This document shows, piece after piece, positions 51,892 to 61,173 of a stretch of DNA of 64,000 nucleotides. Where the stretch lies: assembly GCA_964388955.1 (NCBI GenBank), contig CAYMCO010000024.1, positions 17,554-81,553 of the forward strand. Reading direction: 5' to 3'. The DNA comes from CAYMCO01 sp964388955. Lineage in GTDB: Bacteria; Chloroflexota; Anaerolineae; Anaerolineales; E44-bin32. The first letter of the stretch is position 1, and every line of letters starts with the position of its first letter. The notes below the pieces were generated by a model that searched no databases, had not been told where the DNA came from, and was given only the letters and a program-made list of their open reading frames with translations. The translations under genes and the position numbers were made by a program.

Positions 51892-53340
51892 TCACCCGCT
51901 CCCTTTGCGCTCCGCCAGCACTTCGCGAATTGTGGTTTCGACATCGTCCCCCAGCGCAGGAGGCTCGACTTCCCCCAATATCTCTTTGGCGCGCAGGTTG
52001 GCTCGCTGGAACATGTCCTTTGAGCCACCCCCGATCCAACTGTCATAGCGGCTCCGGTCTATGACATCCGGCATCCATTGGGCCCAGCGCCACTTCTTCA
52101 GGGTGTGATTGTCCGTAAGGAAGCCGCTGCCGGGCTTTGCGCGCCCGATCGCGTCCAGCGCGAGCGTTTCTTCGTCGACCCGCATTCCGCCCAGCACAAA
52201 TCGCACCCAACGGATGATTTCATCCGCGATCACCAGCATCTCCGCGGAAGAGGTCGAGCCGTACTCGATGTAGCCGACGTCATGCACCAAGGTGCAGCGG
52301 GTGAGATAGGCGCTCAGGATGGAAAGCGCGGCCTCGATGCCTGCCTGGGCGTCGACCAGCTTGCTGTCCGTCGCTCCCGCATACCCCCACACCGGCAGGT
52401 TATAGAAATACGCCAGGTCGGTCCAGGCGCCCATCCCAAGCGTCCACTCCGGAGCGCCATAGCTGACGATGGTGCTTTTCATATCCAGTGCAGCGGTGTT
52501 CATCCCGTATAGGAATGGCGTCCCCGGGCGGATCAATTGGGTGACGATCAACCCCAGCAGGCACTCCGCATTGCCAAGCGCCACGGCGCCTGCCAGGGTG
52601 ATTGGGCCGCCGCCGCCGGTGTTTGGTGAAGGGATGTAGCAGGCCGGGATCCCCTTTTCGGCGCAGAAGATGATCTTCTGGAGCGACTCCTCCGGGATCA
52701 ACAACGGCGAGATGGGCTCGGCGTACTGCAGCAGAAAGGGTCTCTCCCGCAGCTCCGCCTCACCTCCGGCGACCGCCACGGCGATGCGGTAGATGTCCTC
52801 CATATCGCGCCGGTCCTTGGCTGTGTAGACGATGGGCTTTTTGGTGCCGCGCAGCATGCCCACGAAGGCGTGGATGTACAGATCGTCGGGGGGCACGTCG
52901 GAGGGGTTGGCCATCGACATCGTGAAGTCGATGTTGTCCAGGCCTTCGATCAACTGGGAGATCTTGCGCGCATCCTCGGCCACTGCGCGTCGCCGTTCCC
53001 CGCTCTCGATGTCGAGCGTGAAAGTCGTGTCCGACCCTGCTCCGAAGAAGACTTTGCCCAATTCCAGCGGCATCGTCAGGTTGCCCAGGCGATCGTACAT
53101 CAGGATCCGGGACGGCGCGCTGGCGATGGCCTCCTCGACCAACCGCTCCGGGATGCGAATGCGGCCGCCCGATTCAACCGCGCCTGCGCCCAGCAGTAGT
53201 TCGCGGCCCTGCGGGTCCTGAAGCTCCACTCCCACTTCGCCCAGAATGTGCAGCGTGGCGTTGTGCAGCACACGGACCTGGGCCTGGGAAAGAACGCGCA
53301 TGGTGGGCTGGTGGGTGGCAACATCTAGCTGTTCGCTCAC
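51892..53340 (-). CDS. MttB-family methyltransferase 1 (non-pyrrolysine)
   Basis: About 482 aa of the trimethylamine methyltransferase (MttB) superfamily: ILGEVGVELQDP, AIASAPSRILMYDR, FGAGSDTTFTLDIESGERR and the TIM-barrel core through GYAGATDSKLVDAQAGIEAALS. The frame is continuous with no internal amber codon, so it belongs with the non-pyrrolysine members, some of which demethylate quaternary amines such as glycine betaine (MtgB), proline betaine or carnitine with a corrinoid protein. The GTG at 53340, 8 nt after AGGAGG, is the better start; an ATG at 53361 lacks a site. It lies 142 bp downstream of the second MttB gene. No corrinoid-protein gene is in the window. Confidence 0.88.
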   Translation of the reverse strand: MSEQLDVATHQPTMRVLSQAQVRVLHNATLHILGEVGVELQDPQGRELLLGAGAVESGGRIRIPERLVEEAIASAPSRILMYDRLGNLTMPLELGKVFFGAGSDTTFTLDIESGERRRAVAEDARKISQLIEGLDNIDFTMSMANPSDVPPDDLYIHAFVGMLRGTKKPIVYTAKDRRDMEDIYRIAVAVAGGEAELRERPFLLQYAEPISPLLIPEESLQKIIFCAEKGIPACYIPSPNTGGGGPITLAGAVALGNAECLLGLIVTQLIRPGTPFLYGMNTAALDMKSTIVSYGAPEWTLGMGAWTDLAYFYNLPVWGYAGATDSKLVDAQAGIEAALSILSAYLTRCTLVHDVGYIEYGSTSSAEMLVIADEIIRWVRFVLGGMRVDEETLALDAIGRAKPGSGFLTDNHTLKKWRWAQWMPDVIDRSRYDSWIGGGSKDMFQRANLRAKEILGEVEPPALGDDVETTIREVLAERKGSG

Positions 53341-53482
53341 TGTTCGATCCTCCTGCGACATAGGATGGTGGTTTTCCGGCTGCCGATGGATTCTTCGTCA
53401 AGGATTATACGGGTAGGGCGTGCCCCGCTCGTACCGGGGATCGGCCGCATCATGCCTGACGCAACTTCAATTGCTGCAACCC

Positions 53483-54991
53483 TCACGGGTCTTCTTCCGT
53501 CTGTGTGGCTCCTCGCCACTGCAGGTTCAACGGATACCGGCGGCGGATCCACTGGTCGACTTGCGCCTCGATTGGGGTTGGGCGGTGCTCGGTAAGCAGG
53601 CGCTGGGCGGTTTCCTTTGCTCGTGCCCACGCGTCCCTGGCGCCGTCCGCGGCCCATTTCTTGCGCTGGCGGCGGTCGAACACAGGACCGGGAAAGTGGT
53701 GCGCGCTGCGCAGATGCCTGAGCGTGTGCTCATCCATCAGGAAATGCCCTCCCGGACCAACCCGGTCGATGACGTCCAGTGCCAGGGTTTCGGAGGTCAC
53801 CTCGATTCCGCCGACGGCGCGCATCGCCATCCCCAGAAGCTCATTGTCGATGACATACTGCTCGTATGCGATCGTGCTCATGTCCTCCAGCATTCCGGCC
53901 GCGTGATGGATGAAATTGGCGCCCGCAAGGGCGACCTGGATCACGGATTGGGCCTTCTCCATCCCCGCTTGAATGTCCGGGACCTTGGCGTCCGTCATGC
54001 CGGCGCTGTTGTAGATGGGCAATTGATAATAATGCGCCATCTGGGTGATGGCCGCGTTGCACATGCCCAGTTCAATTGAGCCGCCCAGATATCGGCCCGT
54101 GCGCATGTCCGCCGTAGCAGGAATAGGCCCGATGAGCACCGGGCAGCCGGGCGAGACCAACTGGGTGAATGCCAGCCCGGCGAGCTGCTCTGCGTTGACC
54201 TGTGCCAGCAGACCGGCGAGGGTGATCGGGGCGGTGGAACCCGCCATGGGTGCGGCGGAAAGCACGACCGGCATCCGCTGCCGGCAGACCTCGATCAGCA
54301 ACTGGGTGACGTCTCCAGCGAATCGGAGCGGGCTCACCATCCAACTGGTGATGAATGAGACCAGCGGTCTGGCTCGCAGCGCCTCCAGACCGCCGGCGAT
54401 GCGGGCGCCCATCTGCACCACGCTTCGAATACCATTGATCGTGTATACGCCCGCTTGGACATGCTTGGTCGTGTTGGAAAGGGCGGCGTAGAATTTGTTG
54501 ATCTCAACCTGTTCCTCTGGGAGATCCGTCGGGTAGACGGGAATCAGATAGAAATGGATGTGTTCCAGGGCGTCCACGAGCTTGGCGACATTTGCGACAT
54601 CGGACAATACGGCCTTGCGGATATCACCGGTGTCCATGTCAAGCACTTGCAGAGCGGCGCCTCCGGTGCCGATATACACGCGGGCGTCCTCCAAATGCAG
54701 ATCATTTGCGGGGTCCCTGCCGGCCAACAGGACCTTCGAGGGGGCGGATTCGATGCTGGCCTCGATACGGGCGCGGGAGAGCCGCACCCGATCACCATCC
54801 ACGTCCTCCCCCGCCGCCCGGAAGATTTCGAGGCTTTCGGCGTCATCGACGCGCACCCCTGTGCGCGCCAGGATCGCCAGGGAGGCTTGGTGGATTTGCT
54901 CGATCTGGCTCTCAGTCAGCGGGCGATAGCGGCCGCCGACCAGGCCTTTTCCAGGCGCAGCGCCGCCCGGCGTCACATCATTGCTGGACAT
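53483..54991 (-). CDS. MttB-family methyltransferase 2 (non-pyrrolysine)
   Basis: About 502 aa of the MttB superfamily (ILARTGVRVDDAESLEIFRA, SIESAPSKVLLAGRDP, YIGTGGAALQVLDMDTGD, IYNSAGMTDAKVPDIQAGME). No internal amber codon. It is clearly diverged from MttB 1, so the two probably act on different methylated amines. The ATG at 54991, preceded by GGGAGAG, overlaps the end of the alcohol dehydrogenase gene by 14 bp, showing translational coupling. Confidence 0.88.
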   Translation of the reverse strand: MSSNDVTPGGAAPGKGLVGGRYRPLTESQIEQIHQASLAILARTGVRVDDAESLEIFRAAGEDVDGDRVRLSRARIEASIESAPSKVLLAGRDPANDLHLEDARVYIGTGGAALQVLDMDTGDIRKAVLSDVANVAKLVDALEHIHFYLIPVYPTDLPEEQVEINKFYAALSNTTKHVQAGVYTINGIRSVVQMGARIAGGLEALRARPLVSFITSWMVSPLRFAGDVTQLLIEVCRQRMPVVLSAAPMAGSTAPITLAGLLAQVNAEQLAGLAFTQLVSPGCPVLIGPIPATADMRTGRYLGGSIELGMCNAAITQMAHYYQLPIYNSAGMTDAKVPDIQAGMEKAQSVIQVALAGANFIHHAAGMLEDMSTIAYEQYVIDNELLGMAMRAVGGIEVTSETLALDVIDRVGPGGHFLMDEHTLRHLRSAHHFPGPVFDRRQRKKWAADGARDAWARAKETAQRLLTEHRPTPIEAQVDQWIRRRYPLNLQWRGATQTEEDP

Positions 54992-56096
54992 CACTCTCTC
55001 CCGAATCTTCGGAGGTGGATTTTGCCGCTGGTGGCGCATGAAACCGGAAGCATTCCTCAACAAGCCCTCGGATCTGCTCAACGCTTGCCGGGCGGGGATT
55101 TGTGGCCGCGTTCACGTTTCCCGCGGCACGAGTGGCCAGCAAATGCAGGTCCGCCTCATCCATGACTGCCTCTGGAATGAGCAGATGGGCGAGCAGCTCT
55201 TCGACATCATGCTCGACTCGCCTGAGCAGCGGCTCAACTTGAGCAAGCTTCTTCGCAGGCAGCGCCCGGCGGTTGAAGCGCAGCACCGGCTGGAGACACC
55301 TAAGCAAGAGGGCTCCGTGGGGGAGATCGTGATACAAGCCGCCCGCAACGTTTGCGATGGCGTGCATCATCCCCAACCCCGCGTGGAGCATTGCGCCGCC
55401 GGCATACAGGCTCGCCTCGAGTAAGGCCTTTCGTGCGTCGAGGTCGTCTCCGTGGTCCACCGCGCGCCGCATATTGGCGGCGATCATGCGCATGGCGCCC
55501 AGCGCGAACATATCCGTTATTGAGCTGGCCGAGTTTGATAGAAAGGCCTCCAGGCCATGGGTGAAGGCATCGATCGCGGTGAAGAATGTGAGGCGAGGAG
55601 GCAGGGATAGCGTCAACTCTGGATCGAGCAGCGCCAGATCCGGCCACCGGGCGGTCACACTTTCCTTTTCTCGGGTGGCGATATTGCTGATCACCGCCCA
55701 GGGCGATATCTCGCCCCCGGTGCCGGCGGTGGTGGGAACGGTGACCAGATGGTCTGCGTTCGCACGCGCAGCAATCACCTTTGCGGCGTCCATGGCGCTG
55801 CCACCGCCCACGGCCAGTATCATCTCCGCGGGCAGGGATCGGCTGATCTCCACAGCGGACGCGACGGTCTCCCACGAGGGATTCGGTTCGACTTGGGCGA
55901 AGATGCGCGCGCCCTCCCAGCCCCCGGACTCCAGGTGGGCCTTCAGCTCCTCCGCCAGCGCTATGGCCCAGGCATCGGGATGCGTGACCAGCAGCACAGT
56001 CGAGCTGTCCCGATATGGCTCCAGATGTTGGCTGATGGCCCTCGCGGTTCCCGCGCCGAATACGGTCTTGGTCGGCCAACGGAACTCGTAACTCAT
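54978..56096 (-). CDS. Iron-containing alcohol dehydrogenase
   Basis: A 372-aa group III dehydrogenase: FGAGTARAISQHL at the N-terminus, GGGSAMDAAKVIA (NAD(P)-binding turn), TTAGTGGEISPWAVI, and the metal site AIDAFTHGLEAF with MMHAIANVAGGLYHDLPHG. Such enzymes interconvert alcohols and aldehydes or ketones. Its 3' end overlaps the MttB 2 gene, linking it to methylated-amine metabolism; it might handle an alcohol derived from choline-like compounds. The ribosome binding site is weak. Confidence 0.87.
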   Translation of the reverse strand: MSYEFRWPTKTVFGAGTARAISQHLEPYRDSSTVLLVTHPDAWAIALAEELKAHLESGGWEGARIFAQVEPNPSWETVASAVEISRSLPAEMILAVGGGSAMDAAKVIAARANADHLVTVPTTAGTGGEISPWAVISNIATREKESVTARWPDLALLDPELTLSLPPRLTFFTAIDAFTHGLEAFLSNSASSITDMFALGAMRMIAANMRRAVDHGDDLDARKALLEASLYAGGAMLHAGLGMMHAIANVAGGLYHDLPHGALLLRCLQPVLRFNRRALPAKKLAQVEPLLRRVEHDVEELLAHLLIPEAVMDEADLHLLATRAAGNVNAATNPRPASVEQIRGLVEECFRFHAPPAAKSTSEDSGESDVQQ

Positions 56097-56467
56097 GTGC
56101 GGAGTCCTGGATGGGAGGGGTTCCGCTGCCGCAGCGGTTGAGGCGCTCGATCGGCCGCCTCGGGGGAGTGACGCTCGATTGGACCCGCGCGGATCGCCGC
56201 TGCTGTCCGTGGATCGGCTGGACGGATGACGGGGGAGCTGGGGCTCGGTATCGGCAACGCGCAGCGGATGTGTGGCATAGTTCGCCCCTTTTTCACCCCG
56301 TGACGGGGCCAGCCATCACCGATGACCGGCCCCGTCTTTGGTGCCATGGCGGGCATCGACCGCGCATATCAAGGGGGCGATGCGTGCAGCGCTCCCCCGA
56401 GCACGGGTGAGTCAATCGGCGTTGAGCCACAGGCCGATGCCCGCCGACAGGTTATGTCAGGTTGATG
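56097..56467. other. Spacer between binding-protein and dehydrogenase genes
   Basis: About 370 bp without a gene in the middle of the minus-strand cluster. The notable content is the long hairpin at 56302-56336. A separate promoter for the dehydrogenase/MttB genes may lie here but was not identified. Confidence 0.45.
56302..56336 (-). terminator. Long interrupted hairpin downstream of the binding-protein gene
   Basis: GACGGGGCC/GGCCCCGTC arms (9 bp) enclose a second pairing of GCCATC with GATGAC (one G-U on the minus strand), giving a stem of about 15 pairs. It is 130 bp downstream of the binding-protein stop. There is no T-tract on the minus strand, so it may act as a partial terminator or RNA-stability element separating transporter and enzyme genes. 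Confidence 0.45.
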
Positions 56468-57445
56468 CTACGGGCAGCTCTCCACCAGACCGTTATCCAG
56501 CAGGAAGCTGCATGCCACTGCCTCCGGATCCTCCTCGTCGATGTCGACCCGCTTGTTGAGCTGCATCATCGTCTCGGTCGTCAAGGCGTCAGCGACTGGC
56601 TTAAGCACATCCGCCACGCCCGGGCAGGCCTGGAGCGTTTCCTCCCGGATGACCGGCGCCGGATTGTAGACGGGGAAGAATTGCTTGTCGTCCTCCAGGT
56701 TGAAGAACCCAAAGGCGGGGATGCGGCCATCCGTCGCGAAGCCCATGGCGGTGGTGCACTGGTCATCTTGCAGCGCCTTGTAAGTCAGGCCCGGATCCAT
56801 CATGATGACCTCGTCTTCGGCGAACTGGAAGCCATACAGCTCCTCGACACCCTTGAAGCCATCGGGTCGGGCGTAGAATTCTTGATCCGTGCACAGGCTG
56901 GCGTCTCCGCCGCCGTTGATGTAGTCTGCCAGGTCCGAGATGCTGGCGATGCCGAGTTCGTCGCCGGTCGCCTGCTTCATCATCAACGTGTAGGTGTTGT
57001 TGAAGGGCGCCATCTCGAGCCACACCAGGCCGTTCTGGGCGTCCTCTTCTTTCACCTTGGTGTAGGCCTCTTGGGGATCCGTGATGGCATTCTCATGGCC
57101 GAGGTGTGCGATCCAGGCGGTGCCGGTGTATTCCCAGTACATGTCGATCTCGCCGGCTGTCAACGCTTCACGGTTCACCGCGGTCCCGCCGAGGTTGGTC
57201 TCGTCCTCAACTTCATAACCGGCGTCCTGAAGGGCGAGGACGGTGATCTTGCCGAGCAGGATCTGTTCTGTGAATTCTTTTGAACCCACCACGATCACCC
57301 CGCAAGTCTCCGCCGGCCCCATCGCCGCCCCTCCTTGGGGTTCGGTCGGAGCTGCAGGTGCCTCCGTGGGTGCCGCACCGCCGCAGGCGGTGAGGATCAT
57401 GGAGGCGACCGTCAGCGCGGCGATCACGAGAAATCTCTTCTTCAT
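56468..57445 (-). CDS. Glycine betaine/osmoprotectant ABC transporter binding lipoprotein
   Basis: About 325 aa. Lipoprotein signal KKRFLVIAALTVASMIL-TACGG, an Ala/Pro/Glu linker, then an OpuCC/OsmF-type binding domain (VIVVGSKEFTEQILLGKI, GTAVNREALTAGEIDMYWEY, LNKRVDIDEEDPEAVA). Ligands of this family are quaternary amines such as glycine betaine, choline and carnitine, held in an aromatic cage. I chose the ATG at 57445 with AGGAAGGAAG upstream. It is the fourth gene of the transporter set. Confidence 0.88.
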   Translation of the reverse strand: MKKRFLVIAALTVASMILTACGGAAPTEAPAAPTEPQGGAAMGPAETCGVIVVGSKEFTEQILLGKITVLALQDAGYEVEDETNLGGTAVNREALTAGEIDMYWEYTGTAWIAHLGHENAITDPQEAYTKVKEEDAQNGLVWLEMAPFNNTYTLMMKQATGDELGIASISDLADYINGGGDASLCTDQEFYARPDGFKGVEELYGFQFAEDEVIMMDPGLTYKALQDDQCTTAMGFATDGRIPAFGFFNLEDDKQFFPVYNPAPVIREETLQACPGVADVLKPVADALTTETMMQLNKRVDIDEEDPEAVACSFLLDNGLVESCP

Positions 57446-57568
57446 GTGCTTCCTTCCTCTCACTACGTCTAGCTCAACTCGATTTCGACAGAGGCTCTCT
57501 TAGTGGATGATAGCTGCCTCCTTCCTGCTCACCAGGCAAGCCAATCTGAGTGCCATGAGCCCGCCGGC

Positions 57569-58366
57569 TCATGATGTGGTGGATGTCGTAGGTGCCACCA
57601 GTGAGCCTTGCGCTTTCCCCAGAATCCAATCGACCATCACAGCCATGATCGCGGTAAGGATGGCGCCCACCAGGATCATCCGCTCTCGCATCAAGGGGAT
57701 ACCGGTGATGATGAAGGTCCCCAGTCCACCGGCGCCGATAAACGCCCCCAAGGCGGCCGTGCCGACATTGATCACGGCCGCGGTGCGCATGCCGGCGAAC
57801 ATGACCGGGAACGCCAGAGGCAATTCGATACGCAGCAGTATCTGCCGGTTGGTCATCCCCATGCCGTGGGCGGCTTCGATGACGCTGGGATCCACCTCCT
57901 CGATTCCGGTGGCGGTGTTGCGCACGATGGGAAGCAGGGCGTATAGCCAGAGCGCAAAGATGGCCGTGGTCGCTCCCAACCCCAAGAAACCCATGAAAAT
58001 CGCCAGGATGGCGATACTGGGGACGGATTGCCCAAAGTTCGCCACGCCGAGGATCAGGCCTGAGAAGTCGCGGAAGCCCTCGCGCGTGATCAGGATTCCG
58101 GCTGGCACGGCCACCGCAATGGCAAGCGCCGTGGAGACCAGGACCAGCCGCAGGTGTTCCACCACCGCCGCCGTCACTCTTTGGAAACCGGATGAGTAGC
58201 TGCCCAGCAGATTCGCTTCCATGCTTCCCGGCTCGATCCTCAGCAGCAATTGGTTGTAGACCAGCAGCACCGCAATCAGCATGAGGCCGGGGATGACCGT
58301 CCAGCCCAGGATGTCTCCGGCGGTGATGCCCTGGAAACGGCCCCAGAAATGCTCTCTTTCCGCCAT
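57569..58366 (-). CDS. Osmoprotectant ABC transporter permease 1 (OpuC-type)
   Basis: A 265-aa permease with about six helices, typical of OpuCB/OpuCD: HLRLVLVSTALAIAVAVPAG, GVANFGQSVPSIAILAIFMG, LLPIVRNTATGIEEVDPSVI and the ATPase-contacting loop EAAHGMGMTNRQILLRIELP. It starts 2 bp after the ATPase stop. Confidence 0.88.
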   Translation of the reverse strand: MAEREHFWGRFQGITAGDILGWTVIPGLMLIAVLLVYNQLLLRIEPGSMEANLLGSYSSGFQRVTAAVVEHLRLVLVSTALAIAVAVPAGILITREGFRDFSGLILGVANFGQSVPSIAILAIFMGFLGLGATTAIFALWLYALLPIVRNTATGIEEVDPSVIEAAHGMGMTNRQILLRIELPLAFPVMFAGMRTAAVINVGTAALGAFIGAGGLGTFIITGIPLMRERMILVGAILTAIMAVMVDWILGKAQGSLVAPTTSTTS

Positions 58367-58368
58367 CG

Positions 58369-59532
58369 CTACGCCTCCGCCTCCTCGCCTTCATCGGCCT
58401 CTGACGCCGCGGCGCGCTCAGATTCGATGACGGCCTTTTGGATCAAGTCGGTGTTGATGAGACCGCGCACCCGTCCACGCTCATCAACCACGCAGACGTT
58501 CACATAATCCGCCACGAGCATCTCGGAGAGCGCATCGCGCAGACTTGTGCCGATCAAAATGGTGACTGCGGCGGGTTCGACATATTCCTCCACCCAGCCC
58601 GCCTTGCCCCGCAGGTCGCGGCGGTCGACGTAGCCCTGCAATTGTCGGTCGGAATCCACCACGTAGCAGAAATAGAGGTCCTGCTCGCCCATGAAGCCGC
58701 GCGCCTCCTCCACGCTCTGGGTGCTCCGCAGCAGCGGCGGATGCGGATCCATGACCTCGTCCACGCGCACCAAGTTCAACCGTTTGAGCGAGCGGTCCGC
58801 GCCCACGAAATCCTCCACGAACCGGTTGGCTGGATGGGCGAGGATATTGGCCGGGGAATCAAACTGCTCCAGGATGCCGCCCACGTTCAGGATGGCGATC
58901 TTGTCGCCCATCTTGATGGCCTCATCGATGTCGTGGGTGACAAACAGGACGGTCTTCCGAATTTCCTGCTGCAAGCGCAGGAATTCGTTCTGCAGCAGAT
59001 TGCGGTTGATGGGATCTACAGCCCCGAAGGGCTCATCCATGAGCATCACGGGCGGGTCTGTGGCCATGGCGCGCGCTACGCCGATGCGCTGCCGCTGCCC
59101 GCCCGATAGCTCGTGTGGGTAGCGCTCGAGGAACTCGCGCGGCATGGCCATCATTTCCAGCAGTTCCTCGGCTCGCCTGGAAATGCGAACATCATCCCAA
59201 CCCAACAACCGGGGGACGGTACCGATGTTGGCCAGGATCGTCTGGTGCGGGAACAGGCCGATCTGTTGAATCACATAGCCAATGCCGCGCCGGAGCAGGA
59301 TGGGATCCATATCCAGCACATTGCGCAGTTCGCCGCGGTCATCGAGCACATAAATCTCGCCGCTGGTGGGCTCAATCAGACGATTGACCATTTTCATAGT
59401 CGTGGTCTTCCCGCACCCGGAAGGCCCCACGATGGTGCAGATCTCGCCGGTGGGTACGGTGAAGGAGAGGTCATCCACCGCGGGTGCGCTGGTGCCAGGG
59501 TAGATCTTGGATACATCTTCGAACTTGATCAT
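58369..59532 (-). CDS. Osmoprotectant ABC transporter ATPase with CBS domains (OpuCA-type)
   Basis: About 387 aa: Walker A GPSGCGKTTT, signature LSGGQRQRIGVARAM, Walker B VMLMDEPFGAVD, H-loop FVTHDIDEA, and a C-terminal pair of CBS domains (about residues 260-375, ending CVVDERGRVRGLINTDLI) that in OpuA/OpuC sense ionic strength or nucleotides. The ATG at 59532 has GGAG upstream. CBS-bearing QAT-family ATPases serve betaine/carnitine/choline importers. Confidence 0.9.
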   Translation of the reverse strand: MIKFEDVSKIYPGTSAPAVDDLSFTVPTGEICTIVGPSGCGKTTTMKMVNRLIEPTSGEIYVLDDRGELRNVLDMDPILLRRGIGYVIQQIGLFPHQTILANIGTVPRLLGWDDVRISRRAEELLEMMAMPREFLERYPHELSGGQRQRIGVARAMATDPPVMLMDEPFGAVDPINRNLLQNEFLRLQQEIRKTVLFVTHDIDEAIKMGDKIAILNVGGILEQFDSPANILAHPANRFVEDFVGADRSLKRLNLVRVDEVMDPHPPLLRSTQSVEEARGFMGEQDLYFCYVVDSDRQLQGYVDRRDLRGKAGWVEEYVEPAAVTILIGTSLRDALSEMLVADYVNVCVVDERGRVRGLINTDLIQKAVIESERAAASEADEGEEAEA

Positions 59533-59573
59533 GCGTCTAGCTCCTTCATTCCCGGCCCTACTCGGAGGCCGGC

Positions 59574-61139
59574 TTATCCAGCGCGGCGGCCCTTCAGGCC
59601 TTCCGGGGTGAGCCGATTCTGCAGCCATCCCATGAAGTAATCGACGCCTAATGCCAACACTGCGATCAAAAAGGCGCCGGCGATGTAGCGCTTCTCTTGG
59701 GCGCGTTGGATGCCGGCGAAAATGTACTCCCCCAAAGTGTCATTTCCGATATAGGCTGCGATGGCGGCGATCCCGACCAGCATGACGATGGAGATGCGCA
59801 CGCCGGTCATGATGACCGGGATGCTCATAGGCAGCTTGACCCGAAGCAGGAGCTGCATCTCCGTCATCCCCATCCCTCTTCCGGCCTCCACAATTCCGCC
59901 CGCCACCTCTCTGATGCCGGTGTATGTATTGCGGAGGATCGGAAGCTGCGCGTACAGAATGAGCGCAAAGGCGGCGTTGAAAGGCCCGATCCCGAGCGGG
60001 CGAATCATGACGCCGAAGAGGGCAATGCTGGGTATGGTCAGGATGATGCCCGCGATGTACAGCGTGAGCTCGCTCGCCCGTTCACCGGCGATCAGGAGAG
60101 CGTAGAAGATAAGTGTCGCGATGGCCCCGATGGCGCCGATGGCGGCTGGCTTGGATACGATGGCTGCCAGAATCTCCATCAGCGGGCCGAAGAAACCCTC
60201 CACCCGTCCCAAGGACCGGTCCCAGGTGCGAGCGGTCGTCATGATGCTATCGCCCAATTGCTGGCTGAAGAATCCCGAGGATGAGCCCCACAGCAGCAGG
60301 AACAGCACCAGGGGGATGAGAATCACCGCGTCCGAGACTCTCGGCCGCCGGGAGGGCCAGGTGATCAGCACGCCGATCACCACGCCGACCACGATGGCGA
60401 CCACCACAGAAAAGAGCACCAACCAAAAATGCCCCCAGAACAACTCCTGCAGAGTCCCGGACTGCCACTGGTCTGCGATGAAGGTCCACTCGACCGTAAT
60501 CACGTTCTCCTCTTGTGCGGCGAACATGGAGGCTACTCGCAGGACGCCCCAGAGGAGAATAGGCGCGCCGACCGTATAGAGGATGGAGCTGGCGGGCATA
60601 TTGTGCACCGCGTCCAGGGCGAAGAGAAGCAGGAGGAAGGCGTAGAGTGCTAGCAAGATGATGAATATGGTCACTACATAGATGGGGCTCAGGGGAGTCA
60701 TGATCATCGTGAGGGCCATGCCCAGCCGGTTTCCGACGAAGAGGAAGGCTACGATCATGGATCCCAACGGGACCACCAGGAGGGAAAGAAGATAGCTGTG
60801 TTCGCTGAAGCTCCCCGTGCCGCCCAGCGATTTTGCGACGAAGAAAAGAAGCAAGCTCAGTATGAAGAAGTCGGCTTCCGTGAAAAAGATGATGCGCAAC
60901 AGGGCAATGGCCGGGGGCTCCCCTTCGACGATCAGGAAGGAGGGCTGGAGGATCAGGGCCAGAAGCCCAATGACCAAGCCCAACAAGCCCACGCCGACGA
61001 CGGTGGCGAGTGGGTCGGTGCGGGGAATCTGCCCCCGAAAGGCCTCCAGGCTGGGCCGGGTGACGGCCATCATCCAGCCGTCGACGAGGTCACGCCAAAA
61101 ATCTGATCGCCTTCGGGATTCCGCTGCCTCTGCTGCCAT
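59574..61139 (-). CDS. Yip1-like domain fused to osmoprotectant ABC permease
   Basis: About 521 aa, twice the length of an ordinary OpuC permease. The C-terminal 300 residues are a normal permease (ERASELTLYIAGIILTIPSI, QLPILRNTYTGIREVAGGIV, EAGRGMGMTEMQLLLRVKLP). The N-terminal half starts with FRGQIPRTDPLATVVGVGLL and continues as about five helices of Yip1-like type (FFILSLLLFFVAKSLGGTGS). The GAGGAGG site supports the ATG at 61139. The extra membrane domain could be a regulatory or partner-binding module. The gene starts 34 bp after the IclR4 gene. Confidence 0.85.
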   Translation of the reverse strand: MAAEAAESRRRSDFWRDLVDGWMMAVTRPSLEAFRGQIPRTDPLATVVGVGLLGLVIGLLALILQPSFLIVEGEPPAIALLRIIFFTEADFFILSLLLFFVAKSLGGTGSFSEHSYLLSLLVVPLGSMIVAFLFVGNRLGMALTMIMTPLSPIYVVTIFIILLALYAFLLLLFALDAVHNMPASSILYTVGAPILLWGVLRVASMFAAQEENVITVEWTFIADQWQSGTLQELFWGHFWLVLFSVVVAIVVGVVIGVLITWPSRRPRVSDAVILIPLVLFLLLWGSSSGFFSQQLGDSIMTTARTWDRSLGRVEGFFGPLMEILAAIVSKPAAIGAIGAIATLIFYALLIAGERASELTLYIAGIILTIPSIALFGVMIRPLGIGPFNAAFALILYAQLPILRNTYTGIREVAGGIVEAGRGMGMTEMQLLLRVKLPMSIPVIMTGVRISIVMLVGIAAIAAYIGNDTLGEYIFAGIQRAQEKRYIAGAFLIAVLALGVDYFMGWLQNRLTPEGLKGRRAG

Positions 61140-61173
61140 ATTTCCTCCTCGTGGCGATGGATCTGGGCGCACC

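Noticed and set aside
51892..54991. Pyrrolysine-containing MttB
   Set aside because: Both MttB-family genes are continuous without an internal TAG, so pyrrolysine readthrough is not needed.
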